Assembly: GCA_023441125.1 (NCBI GenBank)
Contig: JAEZQV010000133.1
Location: 1-5,828, forward strand
Reading direction: 5' to 3'
DNA from: Bacillota bacterium
Lineage (GTDB): Bacteria; Bacillota_C; Negativicutes; Sporomusales; Sporomusaceae
Length of the DNA stretch: 5,828 nucleotides
The position numbers and the translations under genes were made by a program. The notes below the pieces were generated by a model that saw only the letters and a program-made list of their open reading frames with translations, did no database searches and was not told the DNA's origin. Positions 1 through 5,828 of the stretch are shown one piece after another; position 1 is the first letter of the stretch, and each line of letters starts with the position of its first letter.

Positions 1-1
1 G

Positions 2-109
2 TACGCGCCTGACGAAATCAAGGCCATTGCCCATCTGGTCACCGAAATGCAGGAGCTTAAGCATCCCAGCGCCAGCGGAATTCCGGCCCGGCAGGGAATA
101 GATTATTAG
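2..109 (+). CDS. C-terminal fragment of an unidentified protein, cut by the window start
   Basis: Reading from position 2 gives 35 open codons that end in TAG at 107-109, just before der. The visible tail begins YAPDEIKAIAHLVTEMQELK and ends with ARQGIDY. The first part looks helical and amphipathic, and the end is rich in small residues. I do not recognise the family. In many Clostridia and related spore formers a radical-SAM/DUF512 protein precedes der, but these residues do not look like the usual DUF512 end, so I do not assign it. Only 21 nt separate its stop from the der start and no promoter is seen there, so the two genes are probably co-transcribed. That the tail is coding is inferred from the open frame, the following RBS-start junction and the tight spacing. 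Confidence 0.6.
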   Translation, partial: YAPDEIKAIAHLVTEMQELKHPSASGIPARQGIDY

Positions 110-130
110 AATAATACAAGGTGGTATTCG

Positions 131-1456
131 ATGAGTAAACCAATTGTCGCAATTGTTGGCCGCCCCAATGTCGGCAAATCAACGTTATTCAATTATATTG
201 GCAAGAACCGTTTATCCATTGTGGAAGATATGCCAGGCGTTACCCGGGACCGGATCTATATGGATGCCGAATGGCTGGGACGCAACTTTACCATGATTGA
301 TACCGGCGGAATTGAATTTGAAACCAGTGATAAAATTCTGACGGCCATGCGCAACCAGGCTAAACTGGCGATTGAGGAAGCCGACGTCATCATGTTCATC
401 GTCGACGGCAAGACCGGGCTTACCTCAGCGGATAATGAAGTGGCCGTTATTTTGCGCAACACCAGAAAGCCGGTGCTGCTGGTGGTCAATAAAGTGGATA
501 ATATGAAAAATGAAGCCGATATTTATGAATTCTATAATTTAGGTCTGGGCGACCCGATTGCCATTTCGGCGACAAATGCTCTCAACATCGGCGATATGCT
601 TGACCGGCTGATTGAAAACATGCCGCCGGAACATATTGAACCGGAAGCTAACGACCAAATCAAGGTGGCGGTGATTGGCCGCCCTAATGTCGGCAAATCC
701 TCCCTGGTGAATGCCATTATCGGTGAAGACCGGGTTATTGTCAGTGATATTCCCGGCACCACCCGCGATGCCATCGACACCCATTTCAGCAAAGACGGAC
801 AGTCCTACGTCCTGATTGACACGGCCGGCATGCGGCGCAAAGCCAAAATTGACATGCCGGTCGAACGTTACAGTGTGATCCGCTCCCTGCGGGCCGTTGA
901 CCGCTGTGATGTCGTCCTCATGGTAATTGATGCGGAAGAAGGCGTAACCGAGCAGGATAAAAAGATTGCCGGCTACGCCCACGAAGCCGGTAAAGCCAGC
1001 ATTATTGTCGTCAACAAATGGGATTTAATTGACAAGGACGGCAAAACCTCATTACGATTTACCGATACCATCCGGGAAGAGCTAGGCTTTATGCAATATT
1101 CCCCGGTACTGTTTACATCGGCGCTTACCAAACAGCGGGTACAGCGAGTCACCGAGCTGGTAAAATACGTAGCCGACCAGCATACTATGCGGGTAGCCAC
1201 AAGTGTGCTGAATCAGGTGATTGAAGATGCGACAGCCATTAATCCGCCGCCGTCAGACCACGGCCGACGGCTTAAAATTTACTTTACTACGCAACCGGAT
1301 GTAAAACCGCCAACCTTCATTTTCTTTGTCAATGACCCCGAGATTATGCATTTTTCCTATTTGCGCTTCTTGGAGAATAAATTGCGCGAAGCCTTCGGCT
1401 TTGAAGGAACACCCCTCAAACTGGTGGTGCGCGGTCGCAAAGAAAAAGATGAGTAA
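131..1456 (+). CDS. der: Ribosome biogenesis GTPase Der (EngA), tandem G-domain protein
   Basis: Der is an essential GTPase that binds the maturing 50S subunit and is needed for its assembly in the cytoplasm. The 441-residue product matches the usual family length and has the diagnostic two G domains. Domain 1 has the P-loop GRPNVGKST (10-18), the switch motif DTGG (57-60), NKVD (120-123) and SAT (146-148). Domain 2 has GRPNVGKSS (183-191), DTAG (230-233), NKWD (295-298) and TSA (329-331). A KH-like C-terminal domain follows (about 352-437), including the conserved stretch [20 protein letters not shown] and a basic end. The start is supported by an AAGGTGG Shine-Dalgarno at 118-124, 6 nt before the ATG. 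The stop lies 19 nt before the preferred plsY start. All GTP-binding motifs are intact and nothing looks broken. Confidence 0.98.
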   Translation: MSKPIVAIVGRPNVGKSTLFNYIGKNRLSIVEDMPGVTRDRIYMDAEWLGRNFTMIDTGGIEFETSDKILTAMRNQAKLAIEEADVIMFIVDGKTGLTSADNEVAVILRNTRKPVLLVVNKVDNMKNEADIYEFYNLGLGDPIAISATNALNIGDMLDRLIENMPPEHIEPEANDQIKVAVIGRPNVGKSSLVNAIIGEDRVIVSDIPGTTRDAIDTHFSKDGQSYVLIDTAGMRRKAKIDMPVERYSVIRSLRAVDRCDVVLMVIDAEEGVTEQDKKIAGYAHEAGKASIIVVNKWDLIDKDGKTSLRFTDTIREELGFMQYSPVLFTSALTKQRVQRVTELVKYVADQHTMRVATSVLNQVIEDATAINPPPSDHGRRLKIYFTTQPDVKPPTFIFFVNDPEIMHFSYLRFLENKLREAFGFEGTPLKLVVRGRKEKDE

Positions 1457-1461
1457 ATACT

Positions 1462-1468
1462 GGGGGAG
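1462..1468 (+). promoter_or_regulatory. Ribosome binding site that decides the plsY start
   Basis: GGGGGAG ends 7 nt before the ATG at 1476. This favours that start over the in-frame ATG at 1449 (inside the der end) and over the long upstream open frame starting at 1326. Confidence 0.7.
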
Positions 1469-1475
1469 TGGGAGA

Positions 1476-2096
1476 ATGGAGTATGTGCTGGTTATTGCCG
1501 CCAGCTACCTGATTGGCTCTATTCCTAACGGGCTGATTATCGGTCGGAGCATCTATAATATTGATCTACGTCAGTTTGGCAGTAAAAACATCGGAGCAAC
1601 CAATGCCTATCGTATTTTGGGTCCCTGGCCGGCCTTTTGGGTTTTTCTGACAGATGCCCTCAAAGGCGTCGCCGGAGTACTCATCGGTCATTACCTGGGT
1701 GGCACGGCACTGGCCGAAGTGGCCGGCGGCATCGGGGCCATTGCCGGCCACAACTGGTCAGTTTTCCTTACGTTTAAAGGCGGCAGGGGCGTAGCTACCG
1801 GCCTGGGGGTAATCGCCATGATTGCCCCGCTGGTCACGGCGATTGTCTTTACCGTCTGGGCAGTCATCGTATTCTTGACCCGTTATGTTTCGCTGGCCTC
1901 GATTGTGGCCGCCGCCCTGGTACCTGTGAGTATGTGGCTCCTAAAGGCTGAGCAGGAGTTTTTTTATTTTGGTATACTGGCCGCTTTATTTGTAATCATC
2001 AGACACCATCCCAACATTCAGCGTTTGTTAAAAGGCGAGGAGCCTAAAATCAAAGCCGGCAAACCCAAAGATACCGGCCCAGAGAAGGAGAAGTGA
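1476..2096 (+). CDS. plsY: Acyl-phosphate:glycerol-3-phosphate acyltransferase PlsY
   Basis: PlsY is an integral membrane enzyme that transfers an acyl group from acyl-phosphate to position 1 of glycerol-3-phosphate, giving lysophosphatidate. The 206-residue product is of normal length and very hydrophobic, with several membrane segments (about 2-23, 52-74, 82-100, 110-134, 138-156, 160-176). All three family motifs are visible: GSKNIGATNAYR (35-46), GHNWSVFLTFKGGRGVAT (91-108), and HPNIQRLLKGEE (178-189). The C-terminus is a charged, lysine-rich tail. The open frame extends upstream to 1326, but that part overlaps der and does not resemble PlsY. The ATG at 1476 has a good Shine-Dalgarno and begins with the expected membrane helix. 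An in-frame ATG at 1449, overlapping the der stop, would add nine residues and is the less likely choice. The product of the next gene, gpsA, supplies its acceptor substrate. Confidence 0.97.
   Translation: MEYVLVIAASYLIGSIPNGLIIGRSIYNIDLRQFGSKNIGATNAYRILGPWPAFWVFLTDALKGVAGVLIGHYLGGTALAEVAGGIGAIAGHNWSVFLTFKGGRGVATGLGVIAMIAPLVTAIVFTVWAVIVFLTRYVSLASIVAAALVPVSMWLLKAEQEFFYFGILAALFVIIRHHPNIQRLLKGEEPKIKAGKPKDTGPEKEK
2085..2090 (+). promoter_or_regulatory. Probable gpsA ribosome binding site with long spacing
   Basis: AAGGAG lies inside the last codons of plsY and ends 15 nt before the gpsA ATG at 2106, longer than the usual 5-9 nt. No better Shine-Dalgarno lies closer. The plsY stop TGA (2094-2096) is in the gpsA frame, so no earlier gpsA start is possible. 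Ribosomes ending plsY may re-initiate at gpsA; this is an inference. Confidence 0.5.
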
Positions 2097-2105
2097 CCCC
2101 TACAA

Positions 2106-3134
2106 ATGTCAATCGCAGTCATTGGAGCCGGCAGTTGGGGCACAGCCCTGGCCGGAGTTCTGGGACAGAAGCACCCGTCAGTGGCCCTGTGGGTCCGTTC
2201 GCCCCAATTAGCGGAACGCCTGGCGGCGACCCGGGAAAACCCCGGCTATCTGCCAGGGTATTTGTTACCGTCAACAGTAACCGTCACCAGTAATTTGTCC
2301 CAAGCAGCCGGTGGCTGCCGGCTTATCGTTCTGGTCACGCCGTCCCACGCGGTACGGGAAATGGCGGGACAATTGGCGCCGCTGGTCGGCGCCGATACCA
2401 TTGTGGTAAACGCCGCCAAAGGCCTGGAACTAACAACAGTAAAACGCATGTCGGAAATTATCAGTGAAGAACTGCCTATCGCCACCGAACAAGTTGCGGT
2501 TCTCTCAGGGCCCAATCACGCCGAGGAAGTGGCCTTAAGTCAGCCGACAGCCACCGTGGCGGCAGCCCAATCCCGCCAGGTTGCCGAAACGGTTCAGGAC
2601 ACTTTTATGCTGCCCAATTTCCGTGTTTATACCAACCCGGACATTGTCGGCGTAGAACTGGCCGGCGCACTAAAAAATATAATTGCGCTGGGAGCGGGAA
2701 TTGCGGAAGGACTGGGCTTTGGCGACAACGCCAAATCAGCCCTCATGACCCGGGGATTGGCCGAAATTACCCGTTTGGGCATGGCGATGGGCGCCGCGCC
2801 GCTCACCTTTGCCGGCCTGGCAGGCATTGGTGACCTTATTGCCACCTGCACAAGTGTCCACAGCCGCAACCGGCGGGCCGGCCTGCTGCTGGCTGCCGGT
2901 AAAACAGTAAGTGAAATTCAGGCGGAAACCGCCATGGTGGTGGAAGGCATCAGAGCTACCAAAGCAGCCTATCAACTGTCGGCCAGACATCAGGTGGCTA
3001 TGCCGATAACCGAGCAGCTTTATCAGGTTTTGTATCAGAATAAGTCTCCCCGGGACGCCGTTCTCGAACTTATGACCCGCAGCCGCACCCATGAAGTGGA
3101 GGAAGTAGCCTGTAATTATTTACATTGGAACTAA
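2106..3134 (+). CDS. gpsA: NAD(P)-dependent glycerol-3-phosphate dehydrogenase GpsA
   Basis: GpsA reduces dihydroxyacetone phosphate to sn-glycerol-3-phosphate, the backbone of bacterial phospholipids, in the cytoplasm. The 342-residue product has the usual length. The N-terminal Rossmann domain begins at once with MSIAVIGAGSWGTALA (dinucleotide-binding GAGSWG at 7-12). NPGYLPG (45-51), AAKG (103-106) and SGPNHAEE (134-141) follow. The C-terminal catalytic domain includes the family stretch around ELAGALKNIIALGAGI, with the expected catalytic lysine at K190, then NAKSAL (209-214), GIGDLIATCTS (240-250), SRNR (253-256) and the VEGIRATKAAYQ segment. The frame cannot begin earlier because the plsY stop is in phase. 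It is the last gene before a strong stem-loop, so it probably closes the operon with der and plsY. PlsY uses its product directly. Confidence 0.98.
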   Translation: MSIAVIGAGSWGTALAGVLGQKHPSVALWVRSPQLAERLAATRENPGYLPGYLLPSTVTVTSNLSQAAGGCRLIVLVTPSHAVREMAGQLAPLVGADTIVVNAAKGLELTTVKRMSEIISEELPIATEQVAVLSGPNHAEEVALSQPTATVAAAQSRQVAETVQDTFMLPNFRVYTNPDIVGVELAGALKNIIALGAGIAEGLGFGDNAKSALMTRGLAEITRLGMAMGAAPLTFAGLAGIGDLIATCTSVHSRNRRAGLLLAAGKTVSEIQAETAMVVEGIRATKAAYQLSARHQVAMPITEQLYQVLYQNKSPRDAVLELMTRSRTHEVEEVACNYLHWN

Positions 3135-3145
3135 ATAAACTTGGC

Positions 3146-3209
3146 ATAAAAAAGTATGGTGGCTAATAAAGTAAGGTGTAGTTACTTTTTAGTTACCATA
3201 CTTTTTTAT
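3146..3209. terminator. Long stem-loop, probable bidirectional intrinsic terminator after gpsA
   Basis: The outer arms ATAAAAAAGTATGGT (3146-3160) and ACCATACTTTTTTAT (3195-3209) are perfect 15-bp reverse complements. The stem continues inward through two possible G-U pairs (3161-3162 with 3193-3194), CTAA/TTAG (3163-3166 with 3189-3192), one bulged T (3167) and AAAGTAA/TTACTTT (3168-3174 with 3182-3188). It closes on the 7-nt loop GGTGTAG. The outer A/T runs give a U-tract in either direction. It begins 11 nt after the gpsA stop, fits transcription termination, and would insulate spoIVA from the upstream operon. No gene is convergent here, so only the + direction is obviously needed. Confidence 0.82.
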
Positions 3210-3221
3210 ATTTTGTAATAT

Positions 3222-3261
3222 TTGGAACGGCCTGTCATATATTTATAATGATAATTACCGT
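3222..3261 (+). promoter_or_regulatory. Promoter region of spoIVA (sigma-E-like and sigma-A-like elements)
   Basis: The family is known to be transcribed in the mother cell by sigma-E. A possible sigma-E pair is GTCATAT (3234-3240) as -35 and ATTACCGT (3254-3261) as a weak -10, 13 nt apart. The same stretch also holds a perfect TATAAT (3244-3249) preceded by TTGGAA (3222-3227) with a 16-nt spacer, which would suit sigma-A. Which one is used cannot be settled by eye. The position, after a terminator and just before the spoIVA ribosome binding site, supports a promoter here. Confidence 0.45.
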
Positions 3262-3282
3262 AATCAGGGAGGGAGACGCCAG

Positions 3283-4761
3283 ATGGAAAAATTCGACCTA
3301 TTTAGAGATATTGCCGAACGCACCGGCGGAGATATTTATATTGGTGTAGTCGGTCCGGTCCGCACTGGTAAATCAACCTTTATTAAGCGCTTCATGGAAA
3401 CCATGGTGCTGCCCAACATCACCGATCCTTATGATAAGGAACGCGCTAAGGACGAGCTGCCGCAAAGCGCCGGCGGCAAAACCATCATGACAACAGAGCC
3501 AAAATTCATTCCGAACGAGGCAGTCGAAATTAATGTAAAAGATAATGTTAATGTCCGAGTGCGGGTTGTAGATTGTGTTGGCTATACCGTAGACGGTGCC
3601 TTAGGCTATGCCGAAGCAGAAGGCCCCCGGATGGTGCTCACACCCTGGTTCGAAAATGAAATTCCGTTCCAGGAAGCTGCCGAAGTCGGCACCCGCAAGG
3701 TGATTACCGAACATTCGACAATTGGTCTGGTGATCACCACTGACGGAACGGTTACCGATCTGCCCCGGGAAAAGTATATTCCGGCCGAAGACCGCGTTAT
3801 CAGTGAACTCAAAGAGTTGCAAAAACCGTTCCTGGTCATTTTAAATACGGGTAAACCGAATTCCAAGGAGACCCGCGAACTGGTAGCCAAGCTGGAAGGC
3901 AACTATGATGTACCGGTTATTCCGGTAGACTGCGCCCAACTGTCGCATGATGACATCTATGGTATCTTACAGGAAGTACTTTATGAATTTCCTGTTAAAG
4001 AAGTCAATATTACGCTGCCCAAATGGGTGGAAGAACTTGAGAAAGATCACTGGCTTCGTCAGAAATTTGAAGGAGCTGTCAGCGATGTTGTCCAATACAT
4101 CCGCCGGCTGCGCGACATTGACCGAGCCATCGACGACTTGTCAGGGTATGACTTTGTCGCCGATGTAATTCTGCACGACATGGACCTGGGCAGCGGCATC
4201 GCCGTAATTGAAATGACGGCCCGCGCCGATCTGTTTTACAGTGTTTTGGAAGAACTCACCGGCTTTACCATTACCGGCGAGCACCATCTGTTACGCCTGA
4301 TGCGGGACCTGTCAGTTGCCAAACGCCAGTACGATAAAATATCGGCCGCACTGGAAGAAGTCGAACAATCCGGCTATGGCATTGTGGCGCCGCAATTGGA
4401 TGAGATGGTTCTGGAGGAGCCGGAAATTATCCGGACCGGCAACCGCTTCGGCGTAAAATTAAAAGCTTCGGCACCATCTTTACATATTATCCGTACCGAC
4501 GTACAAGCAGAGATTTCACCGATTATTGGCACTGAAAAGCAAAGTGAAGAGCTTATTCAATATTTAATGCGTGAATTTGAAGGCGAACCGGAAAAAATCT
4601 GGCGTACGAATCTATTTGGCAAATCTTTGAATGAACTGGTACGCGAAGGCATTCAAAACAAATTAACAAGTATGCCGGAAAATGCACAAATGAAACTTAA
4701 AGATACACTGCAGAAGATCGTTAACGAAGGCAGTGGCGGATTAATATGTATCATTTTTTAA
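3283..4761 (+). CDS. spoIVA: Stage IV sporulation protein A, spore coat morphogenetic ATPase
   Basis: SpoIVA is a cytoskeleton-like ATPase. It polymerises on the mother-cell side of the outer forespore membrane, is held there by SpoVM, and forms the base layer on which the coat assembles; it is also needed for cortex formation. The 492-residue product has the full family length. The N-terminal TRAFAC-like ATPase domain has Walker A GPVRTGKST (24-32, with K30), the neighbouring threonines T70-T71 in IMTTEPKF, and the Walker B-like VVDCVGY (95-101, with D97). ILNTGKP (186-192) lies where an NKxD-type motif would be. The middle and C-terminal parts (about 240-492) match the SpoIVA-specific region and end in the conserved-looking GGLICIIF. 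The start has an AGGGAGGGAG ribosome binding site at 3266-3275, 7 nt upstream. It is flanked by terminators and appears to be monocistronic. All key ATPase residues are present. Confidence 0.98.
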   Translation: MEKFDLFRDIAERTGGDIYIGVVGPVRTGKSTFIKRFMETMVLPNITDPYDKERAKDELPQSAGGKTIMTTEPKFIPNEAVEINVKDNVNVRVRVVDCVGYTVDGALGYAEAEGPRMVLTPWFENEIPFQEAAEVGTRKVITEHSTIGLVITTDGTVTDLPREKYIPAEDRVISELKELQKPFLVILNTGKPNSKETRELVAKLEGNYDVPVIPVDCAQLSHDDIYGILQEVLYEFPVKEVNITLPKWVEELEKDHWLRQKFEGAVSDVVQYIRRLRDIDRAIDDLSGYDFVADVILHDMDLGSGIAVIEMTARADLFYSVLEELTGFTITGEHHLLRLMRDLSVAKRQYDKISAALEEVEQSGYGIVAPQLDEMVLEEPEIIRTGNRFGVKLKASAPSLHIIRTDVQAEISPIIGTEKQSEELIQYLMREFEGEPEKIWRTNLFGKSLNELVREGIQNKLTSMPENAQMKLKDTLQKIVNEGSGGLICIIF

Positions 4762-4788
4762 GAAAACTGCGCTTTTCAAGAATTTTGC

Positions 4789-4819
4789 AGTCAGTCTGTA
4801 AACGACTGACTATTTTTTT
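4789..4819 (+). terminator. Intrinsic terminator after spoIVA
   Basis: AGTCAGTC (4789-4796) and GACTGACT (4804-4811) form a perfect 8-bp stem around a 7-nt loop. An A and seven T residues (4813-4819) follow. It lies 27 nt after the spoIVA stop and before the next promoter, so it probably ends the spoIVA transcript. Confidence 0.88.
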
Positions 4820-4830
4820 CGCATTTTTGC

Positions 4831-4860
4831 TTGTAATCCCCGCCGATTTGATGATATAAT
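4831..4860 (+). promoter_or_regulatory. Sigma-A-type promoter with extended -10 for the pheB-hom operon
   Basis: TATAAT at 4855-4860 is preceded by TG one base upstream (4852-4853), giving the extended -10 pattern TGnTATAAT. TTGTAA (4831-4836) is a partial -35 with an 18-nt spacer. Transcription would begin near 4867, leaving a leader of roughly 45 nt before the ATG at 4913. That is too short for a T-box or other large riboswitch, and I see none. Confidence 0.72.
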
Positions 4861-4900
4861 GTCTACCATATACAGATATCCATCCGCAACAGCAGTACCG

Positions 4901-4906
4901 AGGAGG
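4901..4906 (+). promoter_or_regulatory. Ribosome binding site that decides the pheB-like gene start
   Basis: AGGAGG ends 6 nt before the ATG at 4913. This supports that start over an in-frame ATG at 4859, which lies inside the predicted -10 element and would be upstream of the expected transcription start. Confidence 0.8.
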
Positions 4907-4912
4907 GGAAAT

Positions 4913-5362
4913 ATGGTTACAGGCCAAAAAGCTGTTTTTTACCTGGTCCGGGAGGAAATATTACCTGAGGCCATCAAAAAAACTATCAAAGTCAAAGAAT
5001 TATTAAAACGTGGCGAAGCAAGAACAATTAATGAAGCAGTCGAAAAAATGGAATTAAGCCGTAGCGCCTATTATAAATATAAGGACTATGTATTTCCGTT
5101 TTACGAAGCCAGCAAGGAAAAGATTGTTACGATTGCTTTACTGCTTGAACACAAATCCGGCGTGTTATCCAGGGTATTAAATACCGTCGCCAATGAACGC
5201 GGCAGTGTTTTAACCATCAATCAGGGTATTCCCCTGCAGGGAGTCGCCAATGCTACGATATCCATCGAAACAGCCGATCTGGCGATTGATTTGGAGGCTA
5301 TGCTTGACAAATTAAGAATGGTGGACGGTGTAAAGAGGTTGGAAGTGCTAGGTCAGGCTTAG
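4913..5362 (+). CDS. pheB: ACT domain-containing protein of the PheB / UPF0735 family
   Basis: The 149-residue product matches the small PheB-type ACT proteins of Firmicutes (B. subtilis PheB is of about the same length). The N-terminal half (about 1-68) contains FYLVREEILPEA and a helix-turn-helix-like stretch, TINEAVEKMELSRSAYYKYK (38-57), ending in the characteristic VFPF. An ACT domain follows (about 70-146), with the IVTIALLLEHKSGVLSRVLN strand-helix and the conserved TINQGIPLQG (101-110). ACT domains usually bind amino acids and act as allosteric sensors, but the exact role of this family is not settled. Despite the B. subtilis name it shows no chorismate mutase motif. It is the first gene of a probable operon with hom, 11 nt downstream, which suggests a link to aspartate-family amino acids here. 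The symbol follows B. subtilis. Confidence 0.9.
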   Translation: MVTGQKAVFYLVREEILPEAIKKTIKVKELLKRGEARTINEAVEKMELSRSAYYKYKDYVFPFYEASKEKIVTIALLLEHKSGVLSRVLNTVANERGSVLTINQGIPLQGVANATISIETADLAIDLEAMLDKLRMVDGVKRLEVLGQA

Positions 5363-5373
5363 GAGGAAAATTT

Positions 5374-5828
5374 ATGGATGCAATCCAAATCGCTTTACTG
5401 GGAATGGGGACGGTGGGTACCGGGGTTGTTAAAATCCTGGCCAAAAATGCGCTCAACATTGAGCATAAAGTAGGCGCACCGGTCGTTATTAAAAAGATAT
5501 TGGTAAGAAATCCCGGCAAAGTCAGAGCTACGGCTACCGATGCGGAGATCGTAACAACTATTGACGAAATTGTGAACGATCCTGATATAAAAATTGTTGC
5601 TGAAATCATGGGCGGCGAATCGCCGGCCAAAGACTATATACTGGCGGCCCTCAACGCCGGTAAGCATGTTGTCACCGCCAACAAGGATGTGGTGGCGAAA
5701 TACGGCCGCGAATTATTTGCCGCCGCCGAAAAAAGCCACGTTGATTTTCTGTTTGAGGCCAGCGTGGGGGGCGGTATTCCGATTATCCGGCCGCTCAAGC
5801 AATGCTTAGCGGCTAACCAGATTCTGTC
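5374..5828 (+). CDS. hom: Homoserine dehydrogenase, N-terminal part (runs off the window end)
   Basis: Homoserine dehydrogenase reduces aspartate-4-semialdehyde to homoserine with NAD(P)H, the branch point to threonine and methionine. The window shows the first 151 residues; the family is usually about 400-430 residues, so most of the catalytic domain and any C-terminal ACT domain lie outside. Visible motifs are the Rossmann loop GMGTVGTGVV (10-19), EIMGGESPAKDYI (77-89), the nucleotide-binding-site segment AGKHVVTANKDVVAKYG (95-111, with K104) and FEASVGGGIPII (127-138). The ATG at 5374 is preceded by GGAGG (5362-5366), which overlaps the upstream stop codon and lies 7 nt from the start. The 11-nt gap argues for co-transcription with the ACT gene from the promoter near 4855. 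The frame is intact to the edge. Confidence 0.96.
   Translation, partial: MDAIQIALLGMGTVGTGVVKILAKNALNIEHKVGAPVVIKKILVRNPGKVRATATDAEIVTTIDEIVNDPDIKIVAEIMGGESPAKDYILAALNAGKHVVTANKDVVAKYGRELFAAAEKSHVDFLFEASVGGGIPIIRPLKQCLAANQIL

Noticed and set aside
158..699. Near-identical 23-nt direct repeat at 158-180 and 677-699 (22 of 23 bases)
   Set aside because: Both copies encode the P-loop GRPNVGKS of the two G domains of Der, so the repeat is explained by the protein.
539..982. Open frame of 147 codons on the minus strand within der
   Set aside because: It lies entirely opposite the strongly supported der gene, has no recognisable protein features, and is a typical antisense shadow in a gene with even base composition.
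1326..1475. N-terminal extension of plsY overlapping der
   Set aside because: The extension reads through der in another frame, contains no PlsY-like sequence, and the ATG at 1476 has a good ribosome binding site.
1746..1802. PlsY motif 2 with serine after GHNW and arginine in KGGRG
   Set aside because: These differ from the commonest form (proline, KGGKG) but look like conservative family variation; all glycines and the other two motifs are intact, so loss of function is not supported.
2093..2293. Open frame of 66 codons overlapping the start of gpsA
   Set aside because: It is out of frame with gpsA, low in complexity, without family features, and a shadow of the true gene.
2736..3092. Open frame of 118 codons on the minus strand within gpsA
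   Set aside because: It is opposite an intact conserved gene and has no recognisable domain or start signal.
4859..4912. 18-residue N-terminal extension of the ACT protein
   Set aside because: The upstream ATG falls inside the predicted TATAAT element, while the ATG at 4913 has a strong AGGAGG and matches the family start and length.
4762..4912. Possible T-box or riboswitch before the amino-acid operon
   Set aside because: The predicted transcription start leaves only about 45 nt of leader, and the hairpin in the gap lies before the promoter, where it serves spoIVA.

Overview
The window carries ordinary chromosomal genes of an endospore-forming Firmicute. The clearest marker is a full-length spoIVA, a spore-coat ATPase gene found only in endospore formers. 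The other genes (der, plsY, gpsA, a PheB-type ACT protein, hom) are all of Firmicutes type. Base composition looks close to even G+C by eye. That and the general look of the proteins would fit a spore-forming member of the Negativicutes (Sporomusa/Pelosinus-like) or a related Clostridia lineage. This placement is an inference and was not tested by a search. All genes lie on the + strand.

Layout: (1) Positions 2-109 hold the last 35 codons of an unidentified gene. (2) Positions 131-3134 hold a tight run of der (ribosome-assembly GTPase), plsY (acyl-phosphate:glycerol-3-phosphate acyltransferase) and gpsA (glycerol-3-phosphate dehydrogenase), with gaps of 21, 19 and 9 nt. No promoter is evident in the gaps, so these are probably co-transcribed with the upstream gene. 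(3) Positions 3135-3282 are intergenic, with a long stem-loop that probably ends the der-plsY-gpsA transcript, then promoter-like sequences for spoIVA. (4) spoIVA occupies 3283-4761. (5) Positions 4762-4912 hold an intrinsic terminator followed by an extended -10 sigma-A-type promoter. (6) The pheB-like ACT gene (4913-5362) and hom (5374 to the window edge) are 11 nt apart and look like the start of a threonine/methionine-branch amino-acid operon.

How the genes work together: GpsA makes sn-glycerol-3-phosphate and PlsY adds the first acyl chain to it, so these neighbours perform consecutive steps at the entry to phospholipid synthesis. Der is a housekeeping GTPase. SpoIVA acts only during sporulation and appears to have its own promoter behind the gpsA terminator. 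The ACT protein and homoserine dehydrogenase share a promoter, which suggests, without proving, that the ACT protein senses an amino acid relevant to that pathway.

I found no mobile element, CRISPR array, RNA gene, phage or defence gene, and no convincing undescribed system. The findings are modest: the unusual stem-loop, the spoIVA promoter region, the long Shine-Dalgarno spacing of gpsA, and the ACT-hom pairing.
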